Source: Tuwongella immobilis
GTDB lineage: Bacteria; Planctomycetota; Planctomycetia; Gemmatales; Gemmataceae
Direction: 5' to 3'
DNA length: 64,000 bases
NCBI RefSeq assembly: GCF_901538355.1
Contig: NZ_LR593887.1
Span: 2,580,920-2,644,919 of the forward strand
Shown: positions 17,263 through 26,734 of the stretch, in pieces
Numbering within the stretch: the stretch's first letter is position 1
Layout: each line of letters opens with the position of its first letter
The notes under the pieces: generated by a model
The model's input: the letters and a program-made list of their open reading frames with translations, nothing else
Told to the model about the DNA's origin: nothing
Database searches by the model: none
Translations under genes and position numbers: made by a program

Positions 17263-18780
17263 ATGCTGCGAGTACTCGGTTCGCCCAAGCGAATGTGCGA
17301 CGGAATGACCCGTCGCGATGCCATCATTGCCGGGGGATTGGGGGGGCTAGGCATCGGCCTGGAGGGGTTCCTCCGCCAACAAGCGGCCCAAGCGGCCTCG
17401 CCTCGGGAGAGTGTCGCCAATTCGCTGCCGGGCTTCGGTCGCGCCAAATCGGTGATTCTGCTGTTTCTCTACGGCAGCCCCAGCCAGCTTGAAACTTTCG
17501 ATATGAAGCCGGACGCCCCCGCCGAAATCCGCGGGGAGATGAAGCCGATTCGCTCATCGTTGCCCGGGCTGGATGTCTGCGAACTGCTGCCATCGACCGC
17601 CAAAGTCATGGACAAAGTCAGTGTGATTCGCAGCGTCACCCACAAGCATCCCATTCACGGGGTGGCATTTGCGACAACGGGCGTGCCGGATATCGATGTG
17701 CCGATGGAGTTGAACCCGCACGATCAACGGCATTGGCCGTTCATCGGTTCGGTGGTGACCTATCTCGAACAGCAACGCAATCCCCGCAGTGCGCAAAAGC
17801 CGGTGCCCGATAACATTGCGCTGCCTTGGGCGTTCTCCAGTCGCCGCGTCGGGGAAGTGCAGCGGGCCGGTCCCTATGCCGCGTTTCTGGGCAGTGCCTA
17901 CAATCCCCACTACGCCGAATTCGAAGGCAAAGCCAATGCGAAGATCACGAAAATGCTTCGCAACGAATATGTGGAATTCGACGAGCCGTATGTCGGGATC
18001 AGCCGCGATTGCAAATTCAATCTCGGCGATGCGACAAAGATGACCAGTGAAATGACGATTGACCGATTGAATCACCGGAAGTCGTTGTTGGATCAACTGG
18101 ATACGGCACGTCGGCAATTCGATACGTCCGCCGCGACCAAGTCGATGGACAAGCATCGGGCGATGGCGTATTCGCTGATTGGCAGCGATGCGGTGCGAAC
18201 GGCGTTGGATGTGCAGCGCGAATCGATGTCCGTGCGCGATCAATACGGGCATACGGTCTTTGGCCAAGGCTGTCTCGCCGCACGCCGGTTGGTCGAAGCG
18301 GGGTCGAAATTTGTCACCGTGTTCTGGGACGAATTCGGGCTCGCTGGGTCGGGGTGGGATACGCACTGGGAACATTACCCGCGGATGCGAAATGAGTTGA
18401 TGCCCGGCTTCGACAAAGGCTTCTACGGTCTCATCAATGACTTGCAGCAACGGGGCACGTTGGACGATACCCTGGTGGTCTGCCTCAGCGAACATGGCCG
18501 CACGCCGAAAATTCAGAATGTCAAAGGTGGGGGCCGCGATCACTGGTCCCGAGCGTATTCGGTGGTGATGGCTGGGGCGGGGCTGAAGCGCGGATTTGTG
18601 CTGGGCAAGACCGATAGCATTGGTGGGGATGTGGTCGATCGGCCAATCTCGCCGAAAGATATTCTGGCGACGATTTATCACTTGCTCGGGATTGATCTGG
18701 AAACGCATCTGTTCGACCGCACCAATCGGCCTCAGATTCTCGTGCCCGGCGGTCAGGTGATTCCGGAAATTATTGCGTGA
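17263..18780 (+). CDS. DUF1501 domain protein
   Basis: This encodes 505 residues from the ATG at 17263; CGGAGA lies six bases upstream, and another in-frame ATG at 17257 is too close to it. A short twin-arginine-like start (TRRDAIIAGGLGGLG) precedes the DUF1501 core: SVILLFLYGSPSQLETFDMK, VSVIRSVTHKHPIHG, GCLAARRLVEAG, WDTHWEH and VVCLSEHGRTPKI. The fold is related to alkaline phosphatase/sulfatase proteins. In planctomycetes these genes usually pair with DUF1549/DUF1553 genes, but no such partner is next to this copy. Substrate unknown. Confidence 0.9.
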   Translation: MLRVLGSPKRMCDGMTRRDAIIAGGLGGLGIGLEGFLRQQAAQAASPRESVANSLPGFGRAKSVILLFLYGSPSQLETFDMKPDAPAEIRGEMKPIRSSLPGLDVCELLPSTAKVMDKVSVIRSVTHKHPIHGVAFATTGVPDIDVPMELNPHDQRHWPFIGSVVTYLEQQRNPRSAQKPVPDNIALPWAFSSRRVGEVQRAGPYAAFLGSAYNPHYAEFEGKANAKITKMLRNEYVEFDEPYVGISRDCKFNLGDATKMTSEMTIDRLNHRKSLLDQLDTARRQFDTSAATKSMDKHRAMAYSLIGSDAVRTALDVQRESMSVRDQYGHTVFGQGCLAARRLVEAGSKFVTVFWDEFGLAGSGWDTHWEHYPRMRNELMPGFDKGFYGLINDLQQRGTLDDTLVVCLSEHGRTPKIQNVKGGGRDHWSRAYSVVMAGAGLKRGFVLGKTDSIGGDVVDRPISPKDILATIYHLLGIDLETHLFDRTNRPQILVPGGQVIPEIIA

Positions 18781-18792
18781 GCCGAAACGATG

Positions 18793-18830
18793 TCGCCGAA
18801 TCGGGAAAGTCAACTCCCCCGATTCGGCGA
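18793..18830. terminator. Bidirectional stem-loop between convergent genes
   Basis: TCGCCGAATCGGG (18793-18805) pairs perfectly with 18818-18830, giving a 13-bp stem and 12-base loop. It lies 12 bases after the DUF1501 stop and 8 bases before the stop of the minus-strand lipoprotein gene. There is no strong T-run. Confidence 0.65.
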
Positions 18831-18837
18831 TGATTCG

Positions 18838-19299
18838 TTAGTCCACTTGGAAGGTGAATTCGTTGACAGTCCCCTTTTTCACCGATGCTTTCAGCACCGG
18901 CTTTTGCGGATTGCTGTAGATCGGCTTCAGTTTGGAAACACCCGCATTCCCGCCTTCACCCAGCGAGAATTTCGGCTGCTTCGCCGATTTCGGACGCCAA
19001 TCGACGGTCACCCCGTATTCCCCTTCCGGGGCACCATCTTCATTTGCGTATGTGGTCAGTGCGAAGGTTCCATCGTCTTTGACGGTCGCAAATGGTTTGC
19101 CGCCAATTTGTTTCTCGACATCAGGCGACGTCGGATGGAAGACCACCAACGCGCCAGCGGGGATTGTCGATTGCTGGTAAACCACCTTGCCTTTGACGGG
19201 GATGACGTCGGGGCGGGTTGGGCCATTGGAGCAACCGATCATCACGACGGCCAGGATCAACCCAGCCGTCAGTCGTCGCCATTTCGAAATCACGATCAC
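18838..19299 (-). CDS. Small lipoprotein with a carboxypeptidase-regulatory-like fold
   Basis: The GTG at 19299 is chosen because GGAG (19309-19312) lies nine bases upstream; a TTG at 19314 is the longer alternative. A hydrophobic signal ends in a lipobox (AVVMIGC). The mature part begins VIPVKGKVVYQQSTIPAGALV, the usual pattern of planctomycete lipoproteins with a transthyretin/CarboxypepD-reg-like beta-sandwich; TVKDDGTFALTTY and GEYGVTVDW continue it. It is predicted to be lipid-anchored in the periplasm or outer membrane. It follows the DUF1559 gene by 20 bases and should be co-transcribed; a similar arrangement recurs near 57 kb. Confidence 0.8.
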   Translation of the reverse strand: MIVISKWRRLTAGLILAVVMIGCSNGPTRPDVIPVKGKVVYQQSTIPAGALVVFHPTSPDVEKQIGGKPFATVKDDGTFALTTYANEDGAPEGEYGVTVDWRPKSAKQPKFSLGEGGNAGVSKLKPIYSNPQKPVLKASVKKGTVNEFTFQVD

Positions 19300-19319
19300 G
19301 AGTGCATTCTCCAAGCCGA

Positions 19320-20390
19320 TTAGTCGATTGAGGGGCTGACTTCCGACGGAGTCAAGCCACCGCCTTGTGCGGTGATCAGCGCCGCATAGGTTTGCGGCGA
19401 GATGCTATCGCGGATGAATCGCACCGAACCATCGGTGAAGACATGGTTTGCGCCGCCGGTGTGGAAGGCGTAGGTTTCGTTATCGTTATCGCAATTGATG
19501 ACGCAATTGCCCGGCCCGGTGCTGGTCGGCGGATTGGTGGCACGGTTGACGGTGACCCCGTCCAACCCGTAATCGGATTCGTGGTCGCCCCAGCCGCCAT
19601 CGGTTTGGCTGCTGGCATTGACGCGCACGCCACCAATCCAGCGTTCCGGTCGGCCCGCATCTTCAAACAGCAGAATCGTGTTGGAGGTACCGTCGGTGAT
19701 GCCGGTGATGGCGATTGGCGAGGAAGCGCCGATTCCGACCAGGCCCAGCCCCGCCCCCTTGGCGTCGAATCGCATCGCCCCGGCCAAGGTCACCGAGGTG
19801 GTTCCTGCCGGGTAGCCAAAGAAGTTGATCGAGCCAGTGTTGATGGAAGTACAGGTGGCGTAATCACTTGGGGCCGTCGTGTACGGGAAGGTCGCCACGA
19901 ACGATTTGGTGCCGCTCATCAACGTGGTTGCAGGACGTGGAGTCGATGGGCAGATGAACGTCTTCACCGGCGTGCGAACGACTGCGGCGTTATCCGGCGT
20001 GCCCGGCACAATCGTGGGCGAGGAGAGCCAGGGGAAGTTCAGGTTGTAGTTGCGGAACAGGTTTTCCTGCTCGATGAACGGCAACAGATTCACGGCCCAG
20101 GAATGCAGAATCAGCGGGTAGGGGAATCCGGGTTGGCCCGCGCTTCCCGGTGCGGCTCCCACATTGATGACCAGACTGGGCGGAAGCGTCCCGTTGGACG
20201 ATTCGAAATTGGCGGCGGCCAGCCCCAACTGTTTCAGGTTGTTTTGGCAGGTCATTCGAGCGGCGGCTTCGCGGACCTTTTGGACCGCCGGCAGCAACAA
20301 CCCGATGAGGATGGCAATGATGGCGATGACCACCAAGAGTTCAATCAGCGTGAACCCAAGCCGAGATCGACGGCAGCGGATGCGAGACAT
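19320..20390 (-). CDS. DUF1559 prepilin-like protein, copy 1
   Basis: This encodes 356 residues from the ATG at 20390. The N-terminus is a type IV prepilin-like signal: basic residues, then [19 protein letters not shown] with the Phe/Glu pattern cleaved by prepilin peptidase. [20 protein letters not shown] follows, the hallmark of DUF1559. The C-terminus has the H-x9-DG element ([16 protein letters not shown]). These proteins are expanded to dozens of copies in planctomycetes; pseudopilin or surface structural roles are suspected but unproven. The gene precedes a lipoprotein gene by 20 bases. Confidence 0.93.
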   Translation of the reverse strand: MSRIRCRRSRLGFTLIELLVVIAIIAILIGLLLPAVQKVREAAARMTCQNNLKQLGLAAANFESSNGTLPPSLVINVGAAPGSAGQPGFPYPLILHSWAVNLLPFIEQENLFRNYNLNFPWLSSPTIVPGTPDNAAVVRTPVKTFICPSTPRPATTLMSGTKSFVATFPYTTAPSDYATCTSINTGSINFFGYPAGTTSVTLAGAMRFDAKGAGLGLVGIGASSPIAITGITDGTSNTILLFEDAGRPERWIGGVRVNASSQTDGGWGDHESDYGLDGVTVNRATNPPTSTGPGNCVINCDNDNETYAFHTGGANHVFTDGSVRFIRDSISPQTYAALITAQGGGLTPSEVSPSID

Positions 20391-20488
20391 GCCTACATAC
20401 CTCGAAGAATCGACGAAAAAGAGCGTCTGAAATGAGGATAGTCGACTTCGAGAACCGAAGGGACCATTCCAGCTCGAAGAAGTCCAAT

Positions 20489-20550
20489 CTTCATGAGATG
20501 TTCGGGTGGTCGTCATGGTTTCTTCATGAATGGGCGAGAATCATGAAGAA
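20489..20550. repeat. Repeated CTTCATGA sites with an inverted pair
   Basis: TTCTTCATGA (20520-20529) and TCATGAAGAA (20541-20550) form a 10-bp inverted repeat spaced by 11 bases. A further CTTCATGA lies at 20489-20496, 33 bases before the matching octamer in the first arm. The group lies about 100-160 bases upstream of the DUF1559 start at 20390, where an operator would be expected. The binding protein is unknown. Confidence 0.4.
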
Positions 20551-20554
20551 ATCC

Positions 20555-20599
20555 GCAAAAACAACAACCCCCAGCCGTCCGAAGAGCGACTGGGGGCCA
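20555..20599 (-). terminator. Rho-independent terminator of the macroglobulin gene
   Basis: On the minus strand the stem CCCCCAG (plus-strand arms 20568-20574 and 20590-20596), with partial extension inward, is followed by TTGTTGTTTTT. It lies 29-73 bases after the stop at 20628. Confidence 0.75.
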
Positions 20600-20627
20600 G
20601 GTTATTCGGGATCATCCCGGACAGAGG

Positions 20628-23600
20628 TTACTTGCCGGCGACATCCTTCGCCGATTCGGCAGCCGCCGGGGAGATTCGCACCGACAGCGGATCAACCCAA
20701 TGCTTGCTATCGGCGTCGTAGTACAGATAGGCACGGCTGGCCGGCCCACGATACTCACCGGGCAGATCGGCGATCAGATCGACGGGGATCTCAATGACCT
20801 GATCGGCCTTCATGGTTCGCCAGTAGAGAATCAACTCCCGTCCGCGAATCTCGAAGTAACTCAATCGCGGAGCCGTTCCATCCTTGGGAATTTCCGTCAA
20901 TCGTTTGAGTTGCTTCATATCTTCGGGCACCTTCAACCCAGCGGGCAGGCCGACGATGGCCGTCACCATCCCGGTCGATTTGGGCTGCGTGTTTTGCACC
21001 AGCACATCCAACCGCACAGTTTCGCCTTCGGTCAGGTCGGTCTTGGGCAGCAGCGTCGTGAGCTTGATTGGGAGTTTCTCCGCCGATGCGGGCTTGAGCG
21101 ACCGAGCCGACCAACTCAGAGAAAACGGCATGCCGGATTTCGTGGTCAGGTTGAGCGTCAGCAGATTCTTGCCCGGCTTGAGCAGCTTTTCCGAATCGGT
21201 GATGAGCAGCGAAATCGTGTCGCGATCATCCTTGGTGAAATCGCGGCTGGCCACGACTTTGCCATCCAGTTCGATGCTCAGCGTCCCGGCTTCGGCGGGG
21301 CGTCGGGTGGCATCGGCATAGCGAACCAGCGCCTTGAGCGCGAGAACCGTCGATTGCGTGGCCCCGAAGGTGCCGCCGCCGTCGCGTTGCTTGCCGATCC
21401 ACTTCGCCGCCTTCACCACCGATTGATGGTAGTTCTTGTCATCGTTCGCCTTCAGCCAAGCCAGAATCGCGAGCGATGTCGTTTCGATTTGCAGATAGCG
21501 ACCGCTGGATTGCGTGATGCTGGTTTCGGCCTTGTCGAGATAGCCATCCGCATGTTGGTTGGCCGTCAGTTGACCGAGGATCACCGCCGCTTCCGCGTTC
21601 ATGCCCCGATTCAGGAGCACATTCGCCAGCACCGCCAGGAAGTACGAATCGTTCGAGGTCTTGGCCGTGGCTTGCAGTTGGGCAATCTCGGCATCCAACG
21701 GCAATTTCCCGGAATCAGCCAGCACCCGTTCCGATTCGGTGAGTGCCCAGACGATGTAGGCATTGGTGATCTGCTGCGGGGCACCCCCGAAGGCATCCAG
21801 CGCCCGCGGATTCCGCTTGAAGCCACCGTTGCCGTCGCGTTGATCCAGCAGATATTGCTGCGTTCGCTTGAGCATGGCGTCATCCACCGGCATCACCCGC
21901 TTCATATCCAGAAACTGCATCAACCCGAAGGCGGTGAGTGCTTCGTGCGGCGGGGCTTGACCACCGAACCACTCGTACCCACGGCGACCGTCTCCGCTGG
22001 GCAGTTGGCATTCGAACGAGGTCAAGCGTCCGTAGCCGCGATCCAGCAAGTCCCGAGCGCGGCGGCTGGTTTCCGGCGAGGCGGTATCGGTCGATCGCAG
22101 GTAATCGAGAATCATCAGGTTGGGGTAGTTGCTGTTCGAGGTTTGTTCGAAGCAGCCGTTCGGCTCTTGCAGCAATCCTTCCAAGCCCTTTTGCAGCTCG
22201 GCCAACGGTGCGGGAAAGACGCTGGCTTCCACGAACAGGCTACCAGGCACCCACGTCGGCGGCAGATCCAGCTCCACTTGCAGCGATTTTTCCAACTGAT
22301 CGCTCACGCTACCGCTGATCGGGAACCCTTCCGGCATGACGCGGAGTTTGCGTTCGATGGTATCCGCCGGTGCGGGTGGATCGATCGATTCGCCTTGGAG
22401 CCGTAACAGTGCCGTACCCTTGCCGTTGGCGACATCGGGCGTGAAGCGATAGAGTTGCCGTGTGCGTTGATTCGCATTCAACCGGAGCGGATCCACCCAC
22501 ACTTGCTGATCTTGCTTCAGCGTTTTCGACGCCGTGGCTTGCGGATCAATCTTCAGCCCCTGCGGGAAGAAGGTCATCTTCAACTGACGGGGATCGTCCG
22601 AATCGTTGATGATCCGCACCGGCACATCGATGCGATCATTCGCGGACACTTCCACGGGCAATTTCGGATCGACAGAGAACGGCTTGCGGGCTTCGATCTC
22701 CATGACTTGGGCACCAATTCGGCCATCGAGCGAATGCCCTGCCACCAACACCCGATACTGGCCAATATCCGACGCGAGTTGGAACGAAACCTTCGCGTGT
22801 CCTTGCGAATCCAGCACCAACGCCGGTTGCCAGAAGACGGTTTCCGTGAAATCGTTCCGCAGATTGTCCATGACTTCGGGGGCGATGTGGGCATATTCGC
22901 GGACGAAGAATGGGCGATATTGCGGCTCCTGTTGCAATCGAGCGAGGTTTTCTTCGAGATCGTTCAAGGCTTCGCGTTTCGCCAGGGGGCCGCGACCGCC
23001 CATTCCCATCCCCATCCCCATGCCCGCGAGATCTCCGTGCGGCTTATCGGCTTGTTCCATTGCGAATCGACCGCCGGGGGGAAATCCCGGTGGTGGCGGC
23101 ATGGGGGCACCGGGGATGCCACCGCGTGCGAAGGCGTTGGCTCGGGGATTCAATCCGCGTCCGTTTCGCAACGCCAGGGCATCGACTGGCCCATCGCGTT
23201 GGTCCATCTCTTTGGCATCGGCCATCTGCTTGCGTTGGAATCCGAGTTCTCCGACTCGCCCCCGGGCTTCCAGGCGTCGTGGCCCTTTCGCGGCGGGATC
23301 GGCTTGCGCCTTCTCGCCATTCTTGGCCTCTTCTTGCAATCGCGGAGCCGCCGGCATCGCGGCCGCTCGTGGGGGCTGGAAGGCAAATCGATCCATCATC
23401 GGCATCGGAGCCATCGCTTCGGGAGCCATCGGCATTCCGGCACCACCCATCGCGGGCATTCCGCCCAGGGCACCGAGTCCGCCAACCCCACCTGGGCCGT
23501 TGAACGGGGCCATGCCATCTTCGCCACCCGCGGCCATTCCCATGGCCATTTCGGGCATTGCTTCGCGAGCCATCTTCGGCGCTGGTGCATCGATTGCCCC

Positions 23601-26600
23601 GGTTGCTTTGCTGAACGATGTTTCGGCTTGCGAACCGATCATCGCCCAGGATAGCACTCCGACGATACCGACTACCGCAACGCAGCCAATTGCATAGCCC
23701 AATCGGAATCCGCCGGTCGATTCGCTGGGCAGGAATCGTCGAAGCAGGTAGAACAATCCGCCGATCACCAGACCGATTCCGACCACACGCGTCAAGATAC
23801 CCGCCGTTGATTCCAACTCGCTCCAAGCGGCGAATTGCTCTTGGCGTTCCTGTTCCGCTTCCAACTGTTGACTGGCGACTTGGTTGTGGAGCGTTTGCAA
23901 CTGCACTTGCAGATCGTCTTGCAGCAATCGCGCTTGCTGCTCTTCGTTGGCTTGGAGTTTGGCGGTTGCGACATCCAGCTTCGGACGATAATTCGCTTCC
24001 AATGCGGCGATTTCACGACGCGAAACGAGCATCGCCGATTGCGGCTGAATGCCGGAGCTGCTCAAGAAGCGATTGGCCACCGCACCCTGTTGTTGTTGGA
24101 ATCGCTGCGGATTCACTTCCGCAAACCGACGCCATCCTTGGGTGCCGAGGAGCAGATCGAGTGTCATCGCGGCCAAGGGATGCTCGCCGACAATGAAATT
24201 CGCATGCTCCAATTGGTCGGCATTCTGCACTTCGCTGGCCAGGAACAGATGCGCGGGCAAGAAGCGTTCCGTTTTGTCATCGGCCATGCTCAGCACACTG
24301 CGCTGCACGACTGCGACCATCAACACCGCCGGAGTCGGTGCGCCGGTCTCATTCGTGGCGGAAATGCTCAATTCGGCTTTGCTTCCCGGATTGTATCGGG
24401 GCTGATTCGGCTGCACATTCAGGTTGATGACCTGCGTGGGGTGTCGGTAGACCAATCGCTCGGCAATCGGGGTCAATTCCGGCAATTCCCCGGTTTTCTC
24501 GTCGCCCAGTTTGGTGACTTCAAAGACCGTGATTCGCACCACACCGCTTGCAGTGGAATCGGGGCGGAAGGTGACGGTTGCTGGCGTACCGGGCTTGACG
24601 GTGAGCGGTTCTTGCTCGATCAGCCGACCGCGAGCATACGCACCGATGATCAAATTGCGAACCTTGTCCGGCGAATGGACCGTGGCTTCGATTGGCTCGT
24701 TGCCACGCGAGACGCCGTTGGGGACAGTGAGCACAACCCCTTTGGCATTGGCGGCAGGCAGATCAAAATTCCCCTCGATTCCAATGGGGCGATTGATCTT
24801 GAGGCTGTATCGCGTTCCCAGTTTGGGGGTGATTTCAAAGACGCCCAGCCCTTGGTTGACTCCCGGATGATCGGCATCGGTGAGTGTGCGGGCGACGGCG
24901 ACCGTTTCCATGCCGTCCACGATGGTGCCATCCAGATCGGCGGGCTTGCCACGCGAGGTGCGGACTTGGAAGTAGACGCGGTTCTTCACGCCGGCAATCA
25001 GTTCGCCACCTTCGGGATAGAATGCGATGTCGAGTTTCTTGCTGACAATCGGGATTGGCCGCGAAATCGTTTCGACGCTGGCGGCATCTCGGAAGGTCAC
25101 AGAAACCGTGCCATCTTCGGTATTCAGCGGTTTCGGCAGGCTGAATTTCAATCGCACCGAGCCATCGGCATCGGTGGTCGCGGGGGTCTTGATGCCGATT
25201 TCTTCACCGCCGACGTTGACCTGCACCGACACGGGAACCTTCGCCAACGGCTCGCCGGTGTTGCGAAGGCCATCGACTTTCACCTGCACGGGATCGCCCG
25301 CGCCGTAGGTTTTGGCATCGAATTCGAGTTTCTTCAGCAATTGGTCTTGGACATATTGATTGACCAGGATTTTGCGGGTGTCTAGGATCGTGACCGGATC
25401 GCCGGGATACTTGGCCACGCGGGTCACTGTCAGCGTGTATTCGCCGCCCGGTGCATCGTCGGGAATGGCGAATTCACTGGATGCGATTCCACGCAGCGGC
25501 TCGCCATCGGGACCCAAGACGGGGGAGTCAATTCCCGCGATATTCCGGTTGATGCGCGTGACGCCGGCTTCCGTGTAGACTTCCGCGCCGCTGGGGGCGG
25601 TGATGCGGAACTGGACGGCCAATTCTTCCGGCGGCGGCAAAAACGACGATCGTTCCAATGTTAAGGAGCGGAAATAGACCGTTTCGCCGGGCTTGTACAT
25701 CGGCTTGTCGGTCACCAGATGGGTGGCATACACGGGGGCGGCGAGATTGAGCTTCTCGCACAGTGGCGATTTCCCGCCGGCCTCATCGATCGACATCACA
25801 TCCAGGAACAGATCACTTCCTGGGGCGACATCGTTCCACATCGAAATCGGCAACGACAATTTCAACGGCTCTTGCGTGGTCGTTGGCGGTTGGCGATAGA
25901 CGACTTGGTCCTTGGCGTCGCGGATGGTGACTTCCACCTTGGCGGGGGTGTCCAGAAGCTGACGATTCAAGGTGCGAATGCGGTATTCGTTGGGGGCACC
26001 CGGTTGAATGCGCTCTGGCCCGGCGACGCTGACGGTCAACGGCTGGCGACGGAGTGAATCACCGAGTTTGACCGTGGCAGCTTGCCAGCGTTGTTGAAGG
26101 TCATTGAAGGCTTTTTGTGCGGCAAGAAATTCGGCTTCGGCGGCCGCTTGCTTGTCACGAAGCGATTGTTCCAACTCGACTTGTTTGGCGAGGGCGACTT
26201 GCAAGCGATTTTGCGACTCGCGTGCGAGTTGGGATTGTTCGTGATACTCGTTGTATCGCACACCCAGCGGCAATCCGACGGCAATGGCCAAACACGCGGC
26301 CACGGCCAACGCCAGAAACCGCGACGATCGCCGAGCGGGCTGCTTGGCCGATGCGGGAGTGGTCGTTGGAATCGTGGTGGAGTGGGAGGTTCGTGTGGTT
26401 TCCGGGTCGGATGCCGGGGCGGTGAATTGGACGTTGGGGAATTCGCTTTTGGCGGCTTTGGCGATGAGATTGGCCATCGCCTGGGTCTTGGCCCAAATGG
26501 GCTGGCAAACGGGACAATCACGGAGATGCTCGTGGAACGCGCGTTCCGCATCTGCGTCCAGCAGGCCATAGATTTGGTCAAGCATCTGCGCTTGACAGTC

Positions 26601-26615
26601 TTCACAACGGATCAT
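20628..26615 (-). CDS. Anti-sigma-like zinc finger fused to a membrane alpha-2-macroglobulin
   Basis: This encodes 1995 residues. Residues 1-40 form a zinc-finger anti-sigma-like motif: C4-x2-C7, then H30-x3-C34-x2-C37. A Pro/Thr linker leads to a transmembrane helix (about 100-118) and a coiled coil (about 125-188). Residues 190-940 contain macroglobulin beta-sandwich domains, including TDKPMYKPGETVYFRS, the MG2 signature. Two more hydrophobic segments lie near 948-992, then a Met/Gly/Pro-rich linker (about 1000-1170). The A2M domain follows (NDFTETVFWQPALVLDSQG), with thioester motif GCFEQ (Cys1488, Gln1491) and an alpha-helical toroid. By family knowledge, bacterial A2Ms trap external proteases through the thioester. 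The predicted topology puts the zinc finger in the cytoplasm and all macroglobulin parts outside. The ECF sigma gene lies 119 bases upstream on the same strand. Confidence 0.88.
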   Translation of the reverse strand: MIRCEDCQAQMLDQIYGLLDADAERAFHEHLRDCPVCQPIWAKTQAMANLIAKAAKSEFPNVQFTAPASDPETTRTSHSTTIPTTTPASAKQPARRSSRFLALAVAACLAIAVGLPLGVRYNEYHEQSQLARESQNRLQVALAKQVELEQSLRDKQAAAEAEFLAAQKAFNDLQQRWQAATVKLGDSLRRQPLTVSVAGPERIQPGAPNEYRIRTLNRQLLDTPAKVEVTIRDAKDQVVYRQPPTTTQEPLKLSLPISMWNDVAPGSDLFLDVMSIDEAGGKSPLCEKLNLAAPVYATHLVTDKPMYKPGETVYFRSLTLERSSFLPPPEELAVQFRITAPSGAEVYTEAGVTRINRNIAGIDSPVLGPDGEPLRGIASSEFAIPDDAPGGEYTLTVTRVAKYPGDPVTILDTRKILVNQYVQDQLLKKLEFDAKTYGAGDPVQVKVDGLRNTGEPLAKVPVSVQVNVGGEEIGIKTPATTDADGSVRLKFSLPKPLNTEDGTVSVTFRDAASVETISRPIPIVSKKLDIAFYPEGGELIAGVKNRVYFQVRTSRGKPADLDGTIVDGMETVAVARTLTDADHPGVNQGLGVFEITPKLGTRYSLKINRPIGIEGNFDLPAANAKGVVLTVPNGVSRGNEPIEATVHSPDKVRNLIIGAYARGRLIEQEPLTVKPGTPATVTFRPDSTASGVVRITVFEVTKLGDEKTGELPELTPIAERLVYRHPTQVINLNVQPNQPRYNPGSKAELSISATNETGAPTPAVLMVAVVQRSVLSMADDKTERFLPAHLFLASEVQNADQLEHANFIVGEHPLAAMTLDLLLGTQGWRRFAEVNPQRFQQQQGAVANRFLSSSGIQPQSAMLVSRREIAALEANYRPKLDVATAKLQANEEQQARLLQDDLQVQLQTLHNQVASQQLEAEQERQEQFAAWSELESTAGILTRVVGIGLVIGGLFYLLRRFLPSESTGGFRLGYAIGCVAVVGIVGVLSWAMIGSQAETSFSKATGAIDAPAPKMAREAMPEMAMGMAAGGEDGMAPFNGPGGVGGLGALGGMPAMGGAGMPMAPEAMAPMPMMDRFAFQPPRAAAMPAAPRLQEEAKNGEKAQADPAAKGPRRLEARGRVGELGFQRKQMADAKEMDQRDGPVDALALRNGRGLNPRANAFARGGIPGAPMPPPPGFPPGGRFAMEQADKPHGDLAGMGMGMGMGGRGPLAKREALNDLEENLARLQQEPQYRPFFVREYAHIAPEVMDNLRNDFTETVFWQPALVLDSQGHAKVSFQLASDIGQYRVLVAGHSLDGRIGAQVMEIEARKPFSVDPKLPVEVSANDRIDVPVRIINDSDDPRQLKMTFFPQGLKIDPQATASKTLKQDQQVWVDPLRLNANQRTRQLYRFTPDVANGKGTALLRLQGESIDPPAPADTIERKLRVMPEGFPISGSVSDQLEKSLQVELDLPPTWVPGSLFVEASVFPAPLAELQKGLEGLLQEPNGCFEQTSNSNYPNLMILDYLRSTDTASPETSRRARDLLDRGYGRLTSFECQLPSGDGRRGYEWFGGQAPPHEALTAFGLMQFLDMKRVMPVDDAMLKRTQQYLLDQRDGNGGFKRNPRALDAFGGAPQQITNAYIVWALTESERVLADSGKLPLDAEIAQLQATAKTSNDSYFLAVLANVLLNRGMNAEAAVILGQLTANQHADGYLDKAETSITQSSGRYLQIETTSLAILAWLKANDDKNYHQSVVKAAKWIGKQRDGGGTFGATQSTVLALKALVRYADATRRPAEAGTLSIELDGKVVASRDFTKDDRDTISLLITDSEKLLKPGKNLLTLNLTTKSGMPFSLSWSARSLKPASAEKLPIKLTTLLPKTDLTEGETVRLDVLVQNTQPKSTGMVTAIVGLPAGLKVPEDMKQLKRLTEIPKDGTAPRLSYFEIRGRELILYWRTMKADQVIEIPVDLIADLPGEYRGPASRAYLYYDADSKHWVDPLSVRISPAAAESAKDVAGK

Positions 26616-26734
26616 GAAGCCGACTCCTCAACCAGGCAGCCAATCGATCGGTTGGATCGGGAGCCACGTGGGATGTTGAAACCAATGATTTGGTGAATGC
26701 GAGAATAATTGCGAGTCGCGGGTGCAATCCGGAG

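Noticed and set aside
20700-25385. Several long plus-strand open frames opposite the macroglobulin gene
   Set aside because: They are antisense shadows of a gene with conserved domains throughout. Their compositions are Arg/Gly/Ile-biased without motifs.
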